Numbered from the stretch's first letter, positions 38,175 to 50,366 are shown. The stretch: 64,000 nt of DNA from Pythium myriotylum (GCA_023091665.1 JALJCQ010000001.1:248001-312000); one strand, 5' to 3'. Numbers and translations: made by a program. The notes: generated by a model not told the origin, from the letters alone.

Positions 38175-40424
38175 TCACTCACTACGAAGTTTCTTCTCGT
38201 TGCCTAGCAGGTGCTTGACGTCGAGGATCGAGATGGTCGCGAGTGCGTCCATGACCACGTACTCTCTTAGGCCCGACTCTTTGTTGGTCGTGAGCAGTCC
38301 CGGCTGGGCCGCATCCACAAGGATAGTCTTGCCCAAGTACCCTTCGGTCACGACGCGCAGGTTCCGCTCGAAGATGCTGATTTTGAATTGGCGACTCCCA
38401 GTGCTTGAGTCGACGACCTTGTTGGGCGGGGGTTGTCGCTTTGTGTCCGCTGTTGACGACGCGATGCCAGTTGAAGAGCCAACTCCCTTGCTGTAGACTG
38501 AGCCGAAACGAGACGTCTCGAAAAGCCCCATATCCACTGCAGCAGCTACCGGATAGCGAAACTTGACCGGGTTGTTTGTGAACCCGCCGAGAAAAATGTA
38601 GTCGCCTGCGAGGTGCACGAAGGCACTTGGGCCCGAGAGGTACAACAGCTGCAACAGCGACCCGAGGCTGAACTTGGTCTGGGCGTAACCGTTAACGAGG
38701 TAATCAGGGTCTGCTGAATCGAGACCTAGCATCCCAGCGGCCATGAGACCGTCCCAACCCGTGATCTCGTACCGCTGCTGCAGCAGCCGCATCACACAGT
38801 TGTTGGCTGCGTGCTTGTACCTAGTGCGAAGCAATAGAACGCCGAGCAGTTGTCCGCAGATTGTGAGAATACCGAGCAACGTGAACAGATCGCACATAAG
38901 CTCACTGCGCCAGAACTTGGTGATCGCCGGGATGCCTCCGTACTCGCCGACTTTGTATGGGTTGGCGCGCACCATGAAGGTCGTCGAACCGCGGAACTTG
39001 AGCAACATGAAGAGGATGAAGCAGAGCAACAGGTTGTAGAGCTTGTAACTCGGAAACATGGATGCACCGTCAATATTCCAGTCGATTTTTGCGCGAGTTG
39101 GTGCCGAGATTAGTCGAACGGATCGCACGCAACGCACGCCCACTTTGAGCACTATGCGCAGCAGCGTTTGCACGCCGCACATGATCCACGACATCATATT
39201 GATTGCTGCACAAACGAAGAGGAAGCTTTCGGCCGTGACTTTCATCGTTAACATTGACGTCCCGATCTGCAGCGCGACGTATGTGAGACGGATGTTGGTG
39301 AACGCGTCAAGGATGCTCAGATACATATAGAGCCAGTGGTTCATCCAGATGTCCGACGCCACCAGCAGCGAGCCTTTAAACGTGATGACCAAGCGACTGT
39401 TTTCAGAGAAGAAGATCGACGCTGGCATGAACGGCACGAGATAGCGCAGCAACCGTCGCTCGTGGCTGTAGCGCACATCGTTGGGCAGGTACCGAACTGT
39501 GCGGTTGTGGAACAGAGCAAGGAAGATGCCTCGTACAATCATTGTGACCGTCACGATGCTGTATGCCTGGGTGATTATCCAGGAGATCCAACCAGACGGT
39601 GGTAAGGCCATGAGCACGTCGGCTCCCTCGTCGTCGCCCCTCGACTCGAAGAGCCCGTACTTCTTGTCGGCGTTCTGCAACAGCGCCACAGCCGTACATT
39701 GGCTGGTCTGGATCATCACGTGGTACGCAGCGCCCGACCAGTACGCCTGATGAGCGAGCAGATCAGCCGTGAATGGGAACGTGGCGTTCGGTCGCGCGAT
39801 GCATCGAAGGAACGGCACGCCTCGCTCCCCAAACTCCTTTGGAGCGCCGACTTGGATCAACCGGTCCTGTTGAAGTGACTCAAAGTTGTCGAGGATATAC
39901 CGATGACAGCCTGTGGCGTTGCCGTGGTCCTTGTTGCACTTGGCTCGCCATGCCGGCTTGTCGTTGAGCACGTCACAGCGCGGCGCGGAGATACTGTAGA
40001 CGAAGATCTGGACGCGGCGCGGCATCGTGCCCCAGAAGTCGTTGTACCTGACCGTCATGATAGGCGCTGAGTGCGAATTGAGGTTGGTGCAGACGCTGCG
40101 GTACTCTCCAATTGTCGCGGGCTCGCGTCGAGGCGCCGTGATGAAGCGGTACTTAGTGCTGATGTCTTCGAGCGGTGTGAGCGGCTCAAGGCGGTAGATC
40201 TCGGGGTTTGCGATCTCGTTGTTGATGGACCCGTCCCGAAGCCGTTGGCGGATGGTGTCATACCGCCCCGTCACAGTGACAATCAGCGGGTTCTCGCGGA
40301 GGCCCGTAATGAGCGTTAGTAGCGTAGCGGCCACATTCATGCAGACGAGCAAGACACGGACAAGCGACCATCGGGTTGTCTTCGTCGAGCTTCCGTTCTG
40401 AGTTGCACTGTGCATCTTGGACAT
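38175..40424 (-). CDS. Large multi-pass transmembrane protein of an oomycete family
   Basis: A 749-residue intronless membrane protein from ATG 40424. One N-terminal helix (VRVLLVCMNVAATLLTLITG) leads into an extracytosolic domain of about 220 residues with Cys and Asn-glycosylation sequons (GNATGCH, PNATFPF). About six to eight more helices follow (ISWIITQAYSIVTVTMIVRG, LLCFILFMLLKF, LFTLLGILTICGQLLGVLLL). The C-terminal 150 residues are soluble, with the phrase GSRQFKISIFERNLRVVTEG. No transporter or receptor family is recognised; similar large uncharacterised membrane proteins occur as multigene families in Phytophthora. A fragment of its 3' end is duplicated at 49721. Confidence 0.8.
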   Translation of the reverse strand: MSKMHSATQNGSSTKTTRWSLVRVLLVCMNVAATLLTLITGLRENPLIVTVTGRYDTIRQRLRDGSINNEIANPEIYRLEPLTPLEDISTKYRFITAPRREPATIGEYRSVCTNLNSHSAPIMTVRYNDFWGTMPRRVQIFVYSISAPRCDVLNDKPAWRAKCNKDHGNATGCHRYILDNFESLQQDRLIQVGAPKEFGERGVPFLRCIARPNATFPFTADLLAHQAYWSGAAYHVMIQTSQCTAVALLQNADKKYGLFESRGDDEGADVLMALPPSGWISWIITQAYSIVTVTMIVRGIFLALFHNRTVRYLPNDVRYSHERRLLRYLVPFMPASIFFSENSRLVITFKGSLLVASDIWMNHWLYMYLSILDAFTNIRLTYVALQIGTSMLTMKVTAESFLFVCAAINMMSWIMCGVQTLLRIVLKVGVRCVRSVRLISAPTRAKIDWNIDGASMFPSYKLYNLLLCFILFMLLKFRGSTTFMVRANPYKVGEYGGIPAITKFWRSELMCDLFTLLGILTICGQLLGVLLLRTRYKHAANNCVMRLLQQRYEITGWDGLMAAGMLGLDSADPDYLVNGYAQTKFSLGSLLQLLYLSGPSAFVHLAGDYIFLGGFTNNPVKFRYPVAAAVDMGLFETSRFGSVYSKGVGSSTGIASSTADTKRQPPPNKVVDSSTGSRQFKISIFERNLRVVTEGYLGKTILVDAAQPGLLTTNKESGLREYVVMDALATISILDVKHLLGNEKKLRSE

Positions 40425-41656
40425 AGGTGGTTCAGTTGTGATGCTGATGAGAGCAAACAGCGCCAGTGCTTCTAAAGTTAGAGTTTATGGGGGTTTTGAA
40501 GTGGAGACGGAGGCAAAGACAGCACGACCAGAAATATCTCTTTCTGTCTTATCCAATAAAATGACGATCTTTCGACCAGTCCCAAACCGCACACTTTGGC
40601 ACAGTCGTTCCCACCAGCATGCAGCCACTCAGTTCTTTGGGCGGTCAGCAGGTACGTTGTTACAGTCTATTTGTAGCGCTCAGTCACAGCTCAATTTATG
40701 GAAATTGCCTCGTTGAAGATTTCTTCTTCTCATTGTTTTGGAGTGGGAGTTCCAGTAATATTTGGTCCACAAAGCCTTGGTTTGATGCATCTCGTTTGAA
40801 GCCCCACCAAGGTCATCAAGCGGCTTCCTCGAGCTACATCCGTGGGCTCTTTCATCTATGATTATTCCCTATCAACTAAGATACTGTAACTATAGCTGTT
40901 CGCACCGACCTATCGCAGTAGAAACCAACTTTCATCATCATTGTCCTTACTTATCAACTAAGGTCTCGTGATTGCGATAAAGTAGCACCCTTGACGTCCG
41001 CTGTCTTCCTCTGCAAGTGCGTCTCACATATTCGATCCATCTGATTGGATAGACGTTGTCCGGACGCTAGTTACGACCGTCCAATCCGTGACAAGCACAT
41101 CGAGACAATGAAGGTGTCTTCATCGATATCTTCTCCAGTGCTGACGAGCATCTTGAGTTAATACGCAGAACGCTTTTGGAGTGCCACTGTTCTTCGTCGA
41201 GTGGAAATGAACGGGCGAGATCGGCTCTGTGCGAAGAGGGCTGCGCTTGGCGCCAACGAGTCGACTGCCTGAGCGTAGCTTGTTTGACGAGGTCGGGTCC
41301 CCAACAAGAACGCAACCGCGGTAGGTTGCTAGGTTAGCACTAACAAGACGCATCCTTTCCTCTAGGGTGCTCTCGACGGAGGGTCGAAACGGAGTACGGG
41401 CGCGACGTGAGCGTCGCACAGGATGGTCTGGTTTGGATTGTGGTGGCTCCCGATTAGTTTTTGCTCTCAATCCACTTGTATCCATTTTGCAAGCCCTTCA
41501 GTTTGACCGCCCTCTGAGGAAGTGTCGTTATCGGAGAAAATCTGGGGACCGGGAACATCAGGTTCCCGCCGGAACCCATCATTTATTAAGGGTGAATCCT
41601 GTGTTCTCCTTGCAGACGTTGTCATTCACAAACGAAGGAGAGCGCAAGACCCACTC
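40425..41656. other. Intergenic region
   Basis: 1.23 kb without a supportable gene. A TATCAACTAAG word occurs twice (40869 and 40952). The right end holds the leader of the six-cysteine peptide gene. Confidence 0.45.
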
Positions 41657-41851
41657 ATGAGACTCGGTGCGATCACGGTGCTCCTACTCTGCGCACTCAC
41701 GATCGTCACCGCCGACGAGGAGCAGAGCTTCGAGGACTGCCGCAAAAATTGCAGATCGACAAATTGCTTCCGCAGCCCGATCTGCATGATCAAACGGGGA
41801 GCATGCGTGGACGCATGCAAGGAAACTTGGCTCAGTCAAGCGAGTCAATAG
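41657..41851 (+). CDS. Secreted six-cysteine peptide
   Basis: A 64-residue product from ATG 41657. Residues 1-19 (MRLGAITVLLLCALTIVTA) form a signal peptide. The 45-residue mature peptide (DEEQSFEDCRKNC..) contains six Cys in the order C-x3-C-x4-C-x5-C-x6-C-x3-C and is mixed basic and acidic. Size and spacing suit a disulfide-knotted apoplastic peptide; no known family (PcF, SCR74, Kazal, cystatin) is matched with confidence. The frame is open upstream to 41522 without an ATG-supported extension of coding character. Confidence 0.65.
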   Translation: MRLGAITVLLLCALTIVTADEEQSFEDCRKNCRSTNCFRSPICMIKRGACVDACKETWLSQASQ

Positions 41852-43468
41852 ACATTTGTTTTCGAATCAGCATCCACACCATAGCACTCCATTTTTCTTT
41901 ACATCTCGGCATACCAGAGCCACTTCACCCAGTCTCTTTCTGACGCGCATGACTCGGTGTCGGAGCGAGCTGCCGAGTACTAGCCGATTCCTACGAAGCG
42001 GTGTGTTGTCCACGACTCATAGTGCTAGCCGCCGGAGATGGCTGCGTTGCGTTGGGGGACATTCCTGACTTTGAAGGAGGCTCGGAGATCAAGGGAAGAG
42101 TTGCGCACTTTTCCTCGAATTCGCTAAATATTGTGTCGTGCACAGCTCAGTGAGCTGCTCGCGTGTCCACCCGCGCGAAGGAAGCGAGAGCTCGGTGATT
42201 TGAGGACATGCTCGGCTGATTAATGTCGCGCTCGCCAGGGCCACCCGGACTCTTCCTGGCTCGATGTGAGCAGCAAGTTTCGTCATGATTCTGCTCAATG
42301 TGGACGCGACGCAGCGAGCCGGCCAGTGACGCCAGCACGACGACCTATGGAGATATATCGATGACCCCTCTGTCCGAGTACGGCTCACCGGACAAAACAA
42401 ATACCTTCAAGGGAGAAATCCAATGTCACCAGTCGCTTGAGCAGCGACCACAGCGACCGTTGGTAATGTCTTGAAGCTGGGCCGATAGGTCGTCACAAGA
42501 CTTGCGAATACGTCGATAGAAGGTGTGCGAAGGCGTGCTGCGTGGAGAAACAATACCTAGTCTGGCGAATCCTGATGCTTCTTGCCCGAGTGGAAGTCTC
42601 TACTTGGCCAAAGTGAGGTTGTAAAGTGTCGAGTATGCTGCGCTTGAGTGCGAAAGTGCGAAGCCCAGCCACACCCACGCGTGCCAGTCGGAGACCCCTT
42701 GAACCCGAGTGCCCTGATCGACTGCGTGTACGGCAGCACCTGGAAGAGCGTTGTTGCATGCGAATCGACAAGTGAAAACTCGTAAAATCCATTTATGAGC
42801 GCGTGAGAGCTGGATCGGTAACAGCGGCGCCCCCGTTGCAGCACATTCTCAGGTCGCAAGACATACTGAAGGAACGATGTGAGGGGTGAGGTCAGTCTAG
42901 GGTACGCGAACTACGACGTTCATGGATGACTCGCCCGCTGTCTCTTGGAACTCAAAAGCGTAGCCTAACGCCCCAAGTCAGTTGCATCGTGAGAATCACA
43001 CCAAGCTTTTCTCAGCAACACCTCGGTCCTGTGTGTCCCCACTTGCTTCAAGGTAGGTCTCCGTGCTGAATTTCAAATCAACCAACCGCATACCCAATTG
43101 ATGGGGCCCTTTCGTTTCTGGCGTTGATCCTCTGATCCATCGTCCTAGTTGGTCTCAGCCCGATCCCACACTGTGTAAGCCGTCGTCGTCATCATCCACC
43201 ACACCACCCTCCTGAAATCGATCATCACAATAGCCAGGTCAGGTGGATTCGGATTTCAAACATGTCCCTCGCGTCTATGCCACAACCACGATTTACCTCT
43301 CCCCAAACTCCTTTTTACCTCCATACTTTCCCCTCTCATCCCCTTCCAAACCCTGAATTAAACCGTGGCGGGCAACGGATTACTTCCTCTCCCCAACCCT
43401 GGAATTAGCCGCGCTCCGTGTTTTCCCCCCGCCTTTCAGTCCATCAAAGGGAAACCCCGAACGGCAAC
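41852..43468. other. Intergenic region with possible decayed gene
   Basis: 1.6 kb. Its left half carries the minus-strand fragments listed separately; 42900-43468 shows no gene and leads into the coiled-coil gene. Confidence 0.4.
42085..42870 (-). pseudogene. Possible decayed leucine-rich-repeat-like gene
   Basis: Consecutive minus-strand segments in different frames read like leucine-rich repeats: QVLPYTQSIRALGFKGSPTG, then VGVAGLRTFALKRSILDTLQ, then VLASLAGSLRRVHIEQN, then ACPQITELSLPSRGW. They need at least three frame changes with no plausible introns, so a pseudogene is favoured. The LRR assignment is tentative. Confidence 0.3.
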
Positions 43469-43716
43469 ATGGCGGCGCGCGACGCCGACGTCTCCATGGA
43501 CGCCGAGGCCGCCTCGCCGTCCGCGCACGTGCTGCTCACGCCCGCGCGCAGCACGCGCCACTTGGCCGTGAGCCGCTCGCCGCCGCTGCCGCCGACGACG
43601 CCCATGACGCCCAACCGCGTGCGCGCGCGAGACGAGCGGCTGCTGCGCCGAGGACAGATCATCGTACGGAGCGCGCTGTGGTGCATTCGCTGTGGACGCG
43701 AAGCGTGCTGACGGAC

Positions 43717-43768
<52 letters not shown>

Positions 43769-46700
43769 GTGTGTGTGTGGTGTCGTAGGCCGGCGAGTTT
43801 TCGCAGCGACGGCGCAAAAAGTACGAGTTCCAAGTGCTGCCCGAGTCGGGGCAGCGCGGCGCGTCCAACTCGTCGCCGCGCGAGATGTCGCCGGCGCGAT
43901 TCTCGACCGACCAGGTCGCCGACGCGGTCATGTCGTTCGCGGACTTTCTCTACTTTCTCGTAAGTGGGTCCACCCGGAAGGGGAGAAGCGAGGAAGGAAG
44001 ACGCTAAGAATTGCGCGCGTCGTGTTTCGTTGAGGAACAGGAAGAGAAGCAACGCGAGCACCCACTGATGCCCACGATCATTGCGCGCTTCTCGGAGCTC
44101 GGCGCCGTGATCGAGTCCCAGAAGCGCCACATTGATCTCTGGAAGGTGAGGATGAACCCATTATTCCGTCAGGCCGCGGCTCTAACCACAGCGTGCATGG
44201 TTCGGTCAGAGCAAAGAACTAGACCTCGCGATCTCAGAAGCTCAGCAGAATTTCGAGTTGATTCGCGATCTCGGCCTTGTAAGCGTCGACTTGAACTGTT
44301 ACAAGGGAAATATGATCTAACTGTTTCTCGGCTCCGCGATGTAGCAACTCGAGCAAACAGACGTCAAGCTCAGCGAGGAAACCGTGCAAAAGCAGATGTG
44401 GGAAGAAAAGTATCAAAAGGCAATGCTCGAGATTAAATCCGTGGGCCATCGCGCACAAGACGAAATCGCTCACCTCAACGCCAAAATCAACGAACTTCAA
44501 TTTCAGAAAAAAGATCTCGAGGAGGCTGTCAAAAATCGGAACGAGACTATCGCAATGATGGACAAAGACTTCGAGCAGTTGAGGAAGACAGCTGAACAAA
44601 TGGACAAACTAGGCTCAACGATGAGCGTTGAAAAACGCAATTTACTCGAACAACGCGATCAGCAGGAGCAACGTCTGCGCAGTCTTCAATCTCAGCTACA
44701 GCAGTTACAGCAACAGTGTGAGACAGAAAGGAATCGTACGAACGAGCTGAGCGATGCTGCCCATGCGTGGGAGGTCAGGTATCAAGAGGAGAGACGACTA
44801 CGTGAACATCTTGAAGGTGATCTGGAAATGGCGAGGCGGGAACGTGATGAACACGCCGCAAGCATTAAGCGCCTTCTCGGCGAGAGCGGAAAAGTTAGGG
44901 CCGATCTCGAAGCTTCTTCCGTAAAGCACGAACATCAACTCCAGCTACTTCGAGACAAAGTCCAATCAAAAGACGCAGAGATTGCTGATCTACTACAAAA
45001 ACTGCAAAGCGAATCTGATCGAACTCGAAAACTGAGCCAAGATCTGAAAGCGGTCCGAAAGCAAGCCGAAGACGGAATCATCGCGATGAAGGCCGACATT
45101 GAGCAAAGCTTTGTCGCTCAAGCCACTCGCCTTCGCGATGAACTAAGTGAAGAAACTCGCCAAGTGCGTGCTCAGAATGAAGAGTTGCAGCAGCAATGCC
45201 AACACTTACAGCAACTGAGCCAGAAGAAGAGCAACCAGATCGCGGAACTCATGAGTGCACAACAAGAGTGGGTTGGAGAGGGGAATGAGAGACTCGCAAG
45301 TCTCACTAGTGCTGTGAGCGAATGGCAAGCAAAGTGCGAAGAGCTGCAGCAGGAAATCCGAGATCGAGAGAAGGCGAGCGCCGAGGCCTTACGGAAACAA
45401 GGTGCAGAAATCCAGAACCAGTTTAACACCCACGTTCAAGAAATGGAGGCGTACCTTGAACGAAAAAACTCGGATAACGAGCAGCTTCGTACGGCTCTGA
45501 AGTCTCGTGAAGAGGAGCTTTTAAAATTGCGAGAAGAGGCTCACACCGAAGTCTCCAAATGGCAAAACGAGTGTCAAGAGCTCAGCTCACGCAGCAACAC
45601 GCTAGAGTTCGAGTGTGGGGCACTTAAGCGTGAGCTGGAGCATCGTAACAAAGCTCTGGAACTGAGAGAAAAAGAGCTTGAGAATCTCAAGCAACAACTT
45701 GAAGCTTACCTGGCACCTGATAACGAGCGTACAAAGCAAACAGAGCTACTGCATCGTGAGCGTCTTCGACTCGAGGATCAGAACCGCCACCTGCAGCGCC
45801 AAGTGGAAGAGATGAAGAAGGAGTACGACGTGAAATTCGATCAACTAAACGCTTCCTATCAACGTGTGAGTGAACAAGAGAGTGCCCAAAGAGCCACGAT
45901 CATCTCACTTCACCACGAAAAAGACGACATGCAACAAGCTCTAAGTGAGATCTCAGGGGAGAAAGTGGCTTTGGAGAGCCACATGCAAGGAATGGTGGAA
46001 GAAAAGGAGGTTCTTCTCGAGTCTCTTTCTCAATTCGAGAAGCAAAATGCAGAGCTGGAAGAGAAAAGTGCCCAACTACTCAGCGCGTTGGACGAAGTTG
46101 AAAAGGAGAAAGACGAAACTGCTCAGGCTCTCAAGTCACTTCAGATCGAGAAGACAGAGATAGAAGAGCGACTTGCCCAAAAAGAGCGCGAACTGAATCA
46201 GTTCATTGATCGCCGAGACCACTCCACTGAGGTGCAAGAACTTCGTGCTCAAGTTGAAGCCCTTGTTGCAAAGATCGGGCGACGCGATGAGGAGATTGCC
46301 GAACTGCAGCTGCAGGTGAGAAGCTATTACGATGCCTCAAGAACAGCCGAAGAGAAACTTGCTAGAACAGAGCAGACGTTACGCCAACGAGAAGACGAGG
46401 CGAAGAACGCTCACCGTCACGGGGAAGGTGCAAAGGAGCGTGCTCAGTCAGCAGAGATGAAGGTGGTTGATTTGACAGCAGAAGTGACGCAGCTTCGTGA
46501 GTGGAATGCTCGATACAAGGAAGATATTCGTGCTCTCAAGTCGAAACTAGAGGAGTGGAGAGAAGTGGAGTCAAAGTATCAGCAACTTAACAACGAACTA
46601 ACTCACGTTCGAGGATGGAATGAACGCTACAAGAAGGAGATAGAGGGACTTAAAGCTCAGGCCGATGAACGTGAACGCCAACGGCGGGCCGAAGCGGAGG

Positions 46701-48808
46701 CTCGCGAGAACGAGCTGATGAGACAAGGTAGAGGCCTCGAAGCCCAATATGAGAAAGTCAAGGGTGAGCTTGCGTCTCTTCAGATATCAGCCGAGAAGGA
46801 GGTGCGGCGACTGCAGAATATTGTTGAGACGCAAAAGTCAGAGTTCCAGCTTGAACATCAACGATTAGTGGCAACAAACGAACGACTTGAGAGGCAGGCC
46901 AGGGGTTCGAGTGAAGAGTACGCTTCGATTGCGCAGGAGCTTTCCCGGGCGCGAGAAGAGCTGACCCAAGCCACACGCGAACTTGAATCCCATCGATCTC
47001 TTCTTCAGCAGCGGGACGAACAAATCAAATTGCACAATCGGGAGAAAGCTGAGACCGAGACCACTTTGGAGCAGTGCCAAGGGCAGTTACAGCGAGTCGA
47101 GCGTGCTTTCGATGATTTTAAGCGCCAGACAATGCGAAATGTAAAAGACAAGAAAGACGCGATCGATACGCTTGAACAAGAGAATAGCGACTTGCGATCC
47201 AAGCTGTCACAGCAGATAGAACAAAAGGAGCAGGCACTGCAACTCGCACAAGGTGACAAAAACTCGATGACCGCTGAGTTGTTACGCAAGGAGCAGCACC
47301 TCACAGAAGCGCGAGGCCGCTTAAGACATCTGGAGGAACTTGTGAAGTCGCTCCAGCGTGATTTAAAGAGTCGTGAAGATGGTCTACAGACTGTGACTGA
47401 GCAAGAACAACAGAAACGGTACCAACTCGAACAGGAAGTGAGTGAACTCCGATCTCGGTCTGCATTACTACAAAGCGAGAAGGAAGATTTGCGTGCTCAA
47501 CTGTCCTCGTCTACTGATGAAATTGCGTCCCTAAAGCGACAATTACACGAGTATAACAATAGGCAGACTCACGAGAGTAGTGACCTGAAGCACATCAAAA
47601 CTGAGATGACGTCCCGCCTCGATTCACTCGAGCTGGAGTTGCATCAGGCACAGACAGCACTGGTGAACGAACGCGAGCGAAGCAAGAAGCTGAAGGAGAC
47701 ACTGAAACAAGTGCGAGATCAGAATCGATCCGAACTCGCGGAGAAAACACAGGAACTTGATGCCGTGAGTCTCAAGTTGCAACGGCTGAGTGCGGATGTT
47801 GAACGCAAGGAACGAATTCATGCTGAGCGGATTGAAGACCTGCAAAGCAATGAAACCAATTTAATCAAGCGTTTGAAACTAGTCCAGCAACGATGCGATG
47901 CAAGTGCGTTACGGGAAGCCGAGCTACAGAAAGAACTGTCTGAGTTAGTCAGCCGTACTGGTGAAGAACGGGAGGAGCTGCTTGAGGAACTCAAGCAGTC
48001 CTACGCTGTGAACGAGGTACTTCAAGGTGATTGGTCTCTACACGATGGAGTTCGTGAGCTTAGGAATCGACTGTCCGAAGAGCAGAAGTTGGTGCGACAG
48101 CACATGTCGACAATCGAGCAGAAGGAGTTTCAGATCACAGAGCTTGAGGCTAGAGTTCGAAGGCTGGAAGGACGGATCCGCGACCAGGAAAACGAAGCAG
48201 CAAACTCCAAGCATGCCATTGATGAAGATGTTGAGCATGAGCTAGAGGAAATGAGTGCTAAACTCTCCAGACTTACGATGGAGAATCAGCGTCTGCGTAA
48301 CCACGAGCATCGTGAAAAGATTGCTCTTCTTGAGAGTTCAAGGGTAATGAAGACAGAGCTCGAGAAGACCTGTTCTCGCCTCAAAGAGGAAGTACAGTAT
48401 CTTCAAGATGAAAACGACAACCTCCGCGCTGAGCGTCGACACAGAGAGGACGCATTTAATGCATCGGTTGCGAAACTGAAGAAACGGGCAGACCACAAGA
48501 AGTGTGAGCTTCAGATTGAGCGGCTCGTCGCAGAGATTGAGGAGAAGGAAGCTGCACTCGCGTTAGCCAACCGCGAATCTCGCAACAGACGCTCAAAGGA
48601 GTCCACTCCGACATCTTCCTCCTCTACCTCGACTTCACAACGCGTACGAGATCTCGAGCTTGCGTTGAAAGAGAAGGAGCACAAGATTCTCATGCTGAAC
48701 GACCACCTCACGTACCTTATGACATCAACGATAGAACTACAACATGAGAACGAGACCATGCAAGCGCAACAGCGAGGCTACCGACGACGCGCACCGGGGG
48801 CCCCGTAA
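43469..48808 (+). CDS. Long coiled-coil protein, five exons
   Basis: Exons 43469-43663, 43789-43959, 44041-44145, 44210-44278 and 44345-48808 are all phase 0 with GT..AG introns (125, 81, 64 and 66 bp), giving 1667 residues. The first intron is enlarged by a CT/GT microsatellite. Exon 1 encodes a Ser/Pro-rich head; exons 2-4 a short conserved-looking region (VMSFADFLYFL, HPLMPTIIARFSELGAVIES, SQKRHIDLWK). From about residue 180 to 1600 the chain is almost pure coiled coil rich in Glu, Gln, Arg and Leu. There is no motor, GRIP or membrane domain. Such proteins act as scaffolds at centrosomes, basal bodies, Golgi or flagella; which applies here cannot be told. It converges with the next gene, 53 bp between stops. 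Confidence 0.88.
43718..43780. repeat. (CT)n then (GT)n microsatellite in intron 1
   Basis: A 47-nt CT run (43718-43764) is followed by a short GT-rich run up to 43780. It sits just before the splice acceptor GTCGTAG at 43782-43788 and may act as a very long polypyrimidine tract. Confidence 0.95.
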
Positions 48809-48861
48809 CTCCAATCCAAATAGGTAATGAATTACTAATGCAGACAAATGGCCTGGATAGC

Positions 48862-49574
48862 TCATGTACTGGAGAAGACGCCCTCGCGGTGCTTTCGCTG
48901 CTGCTGCTCGATTGCCTCGTACTTGGCAGCGCGCGCAATGTAAAGCACCATCTCAATCACCATCATACCGATTGCGCCGCCGAGTCCAAGTACAATTCGC
49001 TGCCAAGGCAAAATCACCACATCTCGTTAGATAGATCTCCTCACCAGCTCACCACCACCAATCTCACCGTAGTCTCGTTGTCTGTGAGCGGCCTGGTGAC
49101 CATGTAAATGACGATAAACGCGACGATGCGCGAGACGATCATGTTGGCGCCGATCGAGAGGTGCTGCTTGACGGACGTGAGGCTCTTCTGGAGCTCGCGA
49201 CGCGTCGTCGGCGTCTGGACGTTCTTGACCAAGTGACCGTACCGCAGCTCTTCGTCAAGTCGCAGTAGCTTCTCTCGGCGTGCAGCCAGGTACTTTTGCT
49301 TCGCTTCGCTGGGCTTCTCGTCTTCCGTCGTCGCGCGCGGCTCCATGCGTGCACCGCCGTCTCGCGCGAGAAGCTCCCGTAGCGTCGGCGCCGTCGGGTC
49401 GCTCGTCGAGCGGATCTCCCGCAGCCAATTCGCGCACTGTCGCAGATCCGACGGCGTGAGCGCGCGCCCAGCCATCTGCAGCAGCTGCTTCTGCTGCTCG
49501 CCGCGCAGCTTCGGCTCCAGAAACGCCACGAGCGCGCGCGCGCCGCCACCGTCGACCTCGACTCGCCACGCCAT
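48862..49574 (-). CDS. VMA12: V-ATPase assembly factor, Vma12/TMEM199 type
   Basis: Two exons, 49574-49068 and 48999-48862, with a 68-bp GT..AG intron (49000-49067, phase 0), encode 214 residues. Vma12 is an ER membrane protein that works with Vma21/Vma22 to assemble the V-ATPase Vo sector. The central segment LRYGHLVKNVQTPTTRRELQ corresponds to the family signature near the first membrane helix. Two helices form a hairpin: NMIVSRIVAFIVIYMVT at the end of exon 1, and IVLGLGGAIGMMVIEMVLYI in exon 2. The tail is basic and Gln-rich (EQQQRKHREGVF). Without the second exon the second helix would be missing, which supports the splice. Confidence 0.82.
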
Positions 49575-49720
49575 TTTGGTGGCACAAGCTGATCTCCTCG
49601 TTTTGGGCGATTGAAGTTAACTTGAAGGTTCACTTAATTGAGTCCCGCTGATCTCAAGTGATGTACACCACACTATGAAAGCACCTACATCTCACTAGTC
49701 GACCGTCCTGGGTCTTGGTG

Positions 49721-49815
49721 GACACAAAACGACAACCCCCGCCCAACAAGGCCGTCGACTCAAGGACTGGGAGTCGCCAGCTCAAAATCGGCATTTTCGA
49801 GCGGAACTTCCTCGA
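49721..49815 (+). pseudogene. Duplicated 3' fragment of the large membrane-protein gene
   Basis: About 90 bp encode PPNKAVDSRTGSRQLKIGIF and then ERN, nearly identical to the phrase near the C-terminus of the gene at 38175-40424; DNA identity looks to be around 90 percent. Neither the upstream nor the terminal parts of that gene are present. It is followed by the same spacer (49890-49960) and a Cys-rich gene, so it marks the edge of a segmental duplication. Confidence 0.8.
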
Positions 49816-50055
49816 GTGGGAAGCGAGTTCTTTTCTTGACTCTAAACCATTGCTAAGGTGAGGCTTTCTCGTTGTTGCTGGGTTGCCACCAGATGGACCG
49901 GACTCGATAGATTACCAGCAAACGGGTTGTTGCAGGATCACATGTCGCGAGTCCTTAAACAAGTCAAACGGATTGTTCGCTGTCGAAGAACCCTGTCCGG
50001 ATAGGCGAACACCGAGGCGGTTCGAGCACGCACGACCGAGTCAGTCGACGTAGGT

Positions 50056-50108
50056 GACGAACATTTGCGTTGTTGCTCATGGCGTGACCAACAACGCAGA
50101 TGTTCGTC
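50056..50108 (+). promoter_or_regulatory. Inverted-repeat motif upstream of Cys-rich copy 3
   Basis: Two 20-nt arms, GACGAACATTTGCGTTGTTG (50056-50075) and its inverse CAACAACGCAGATGTTCGTC (50089-50108), surround a 13-nt loop with one mismatch. The arm is the same AACATCTGCGTTGTC-type motif found singly before the other family members, here doubled head to head, 259-311 bp before the ATG. Confidence 0.6.
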
Positions 50109-50366
50109 CACAGAAGGTTTCGCGCGTTATCTACATTGGCAGACGCGGAAACCCGAATCGAGTCCACTTGCGTTCCCTTGAGCATTCAACGAAAGCACCC
50201 GAATCGACCTCGAGTATCTGGTATGGTTGCTGGGTGAGTGTGTTTTCCAGGTACGTGGGCAAGTCCCAGGAAGGCAGGAGGAGATCCTGCAACCGCTATC
50301 ACCGCTTCCAGTGCCATGTTGGAATTTACCGTCTCCAAACCTCCTTTCTCCTTTCCCCGGTCAGCT

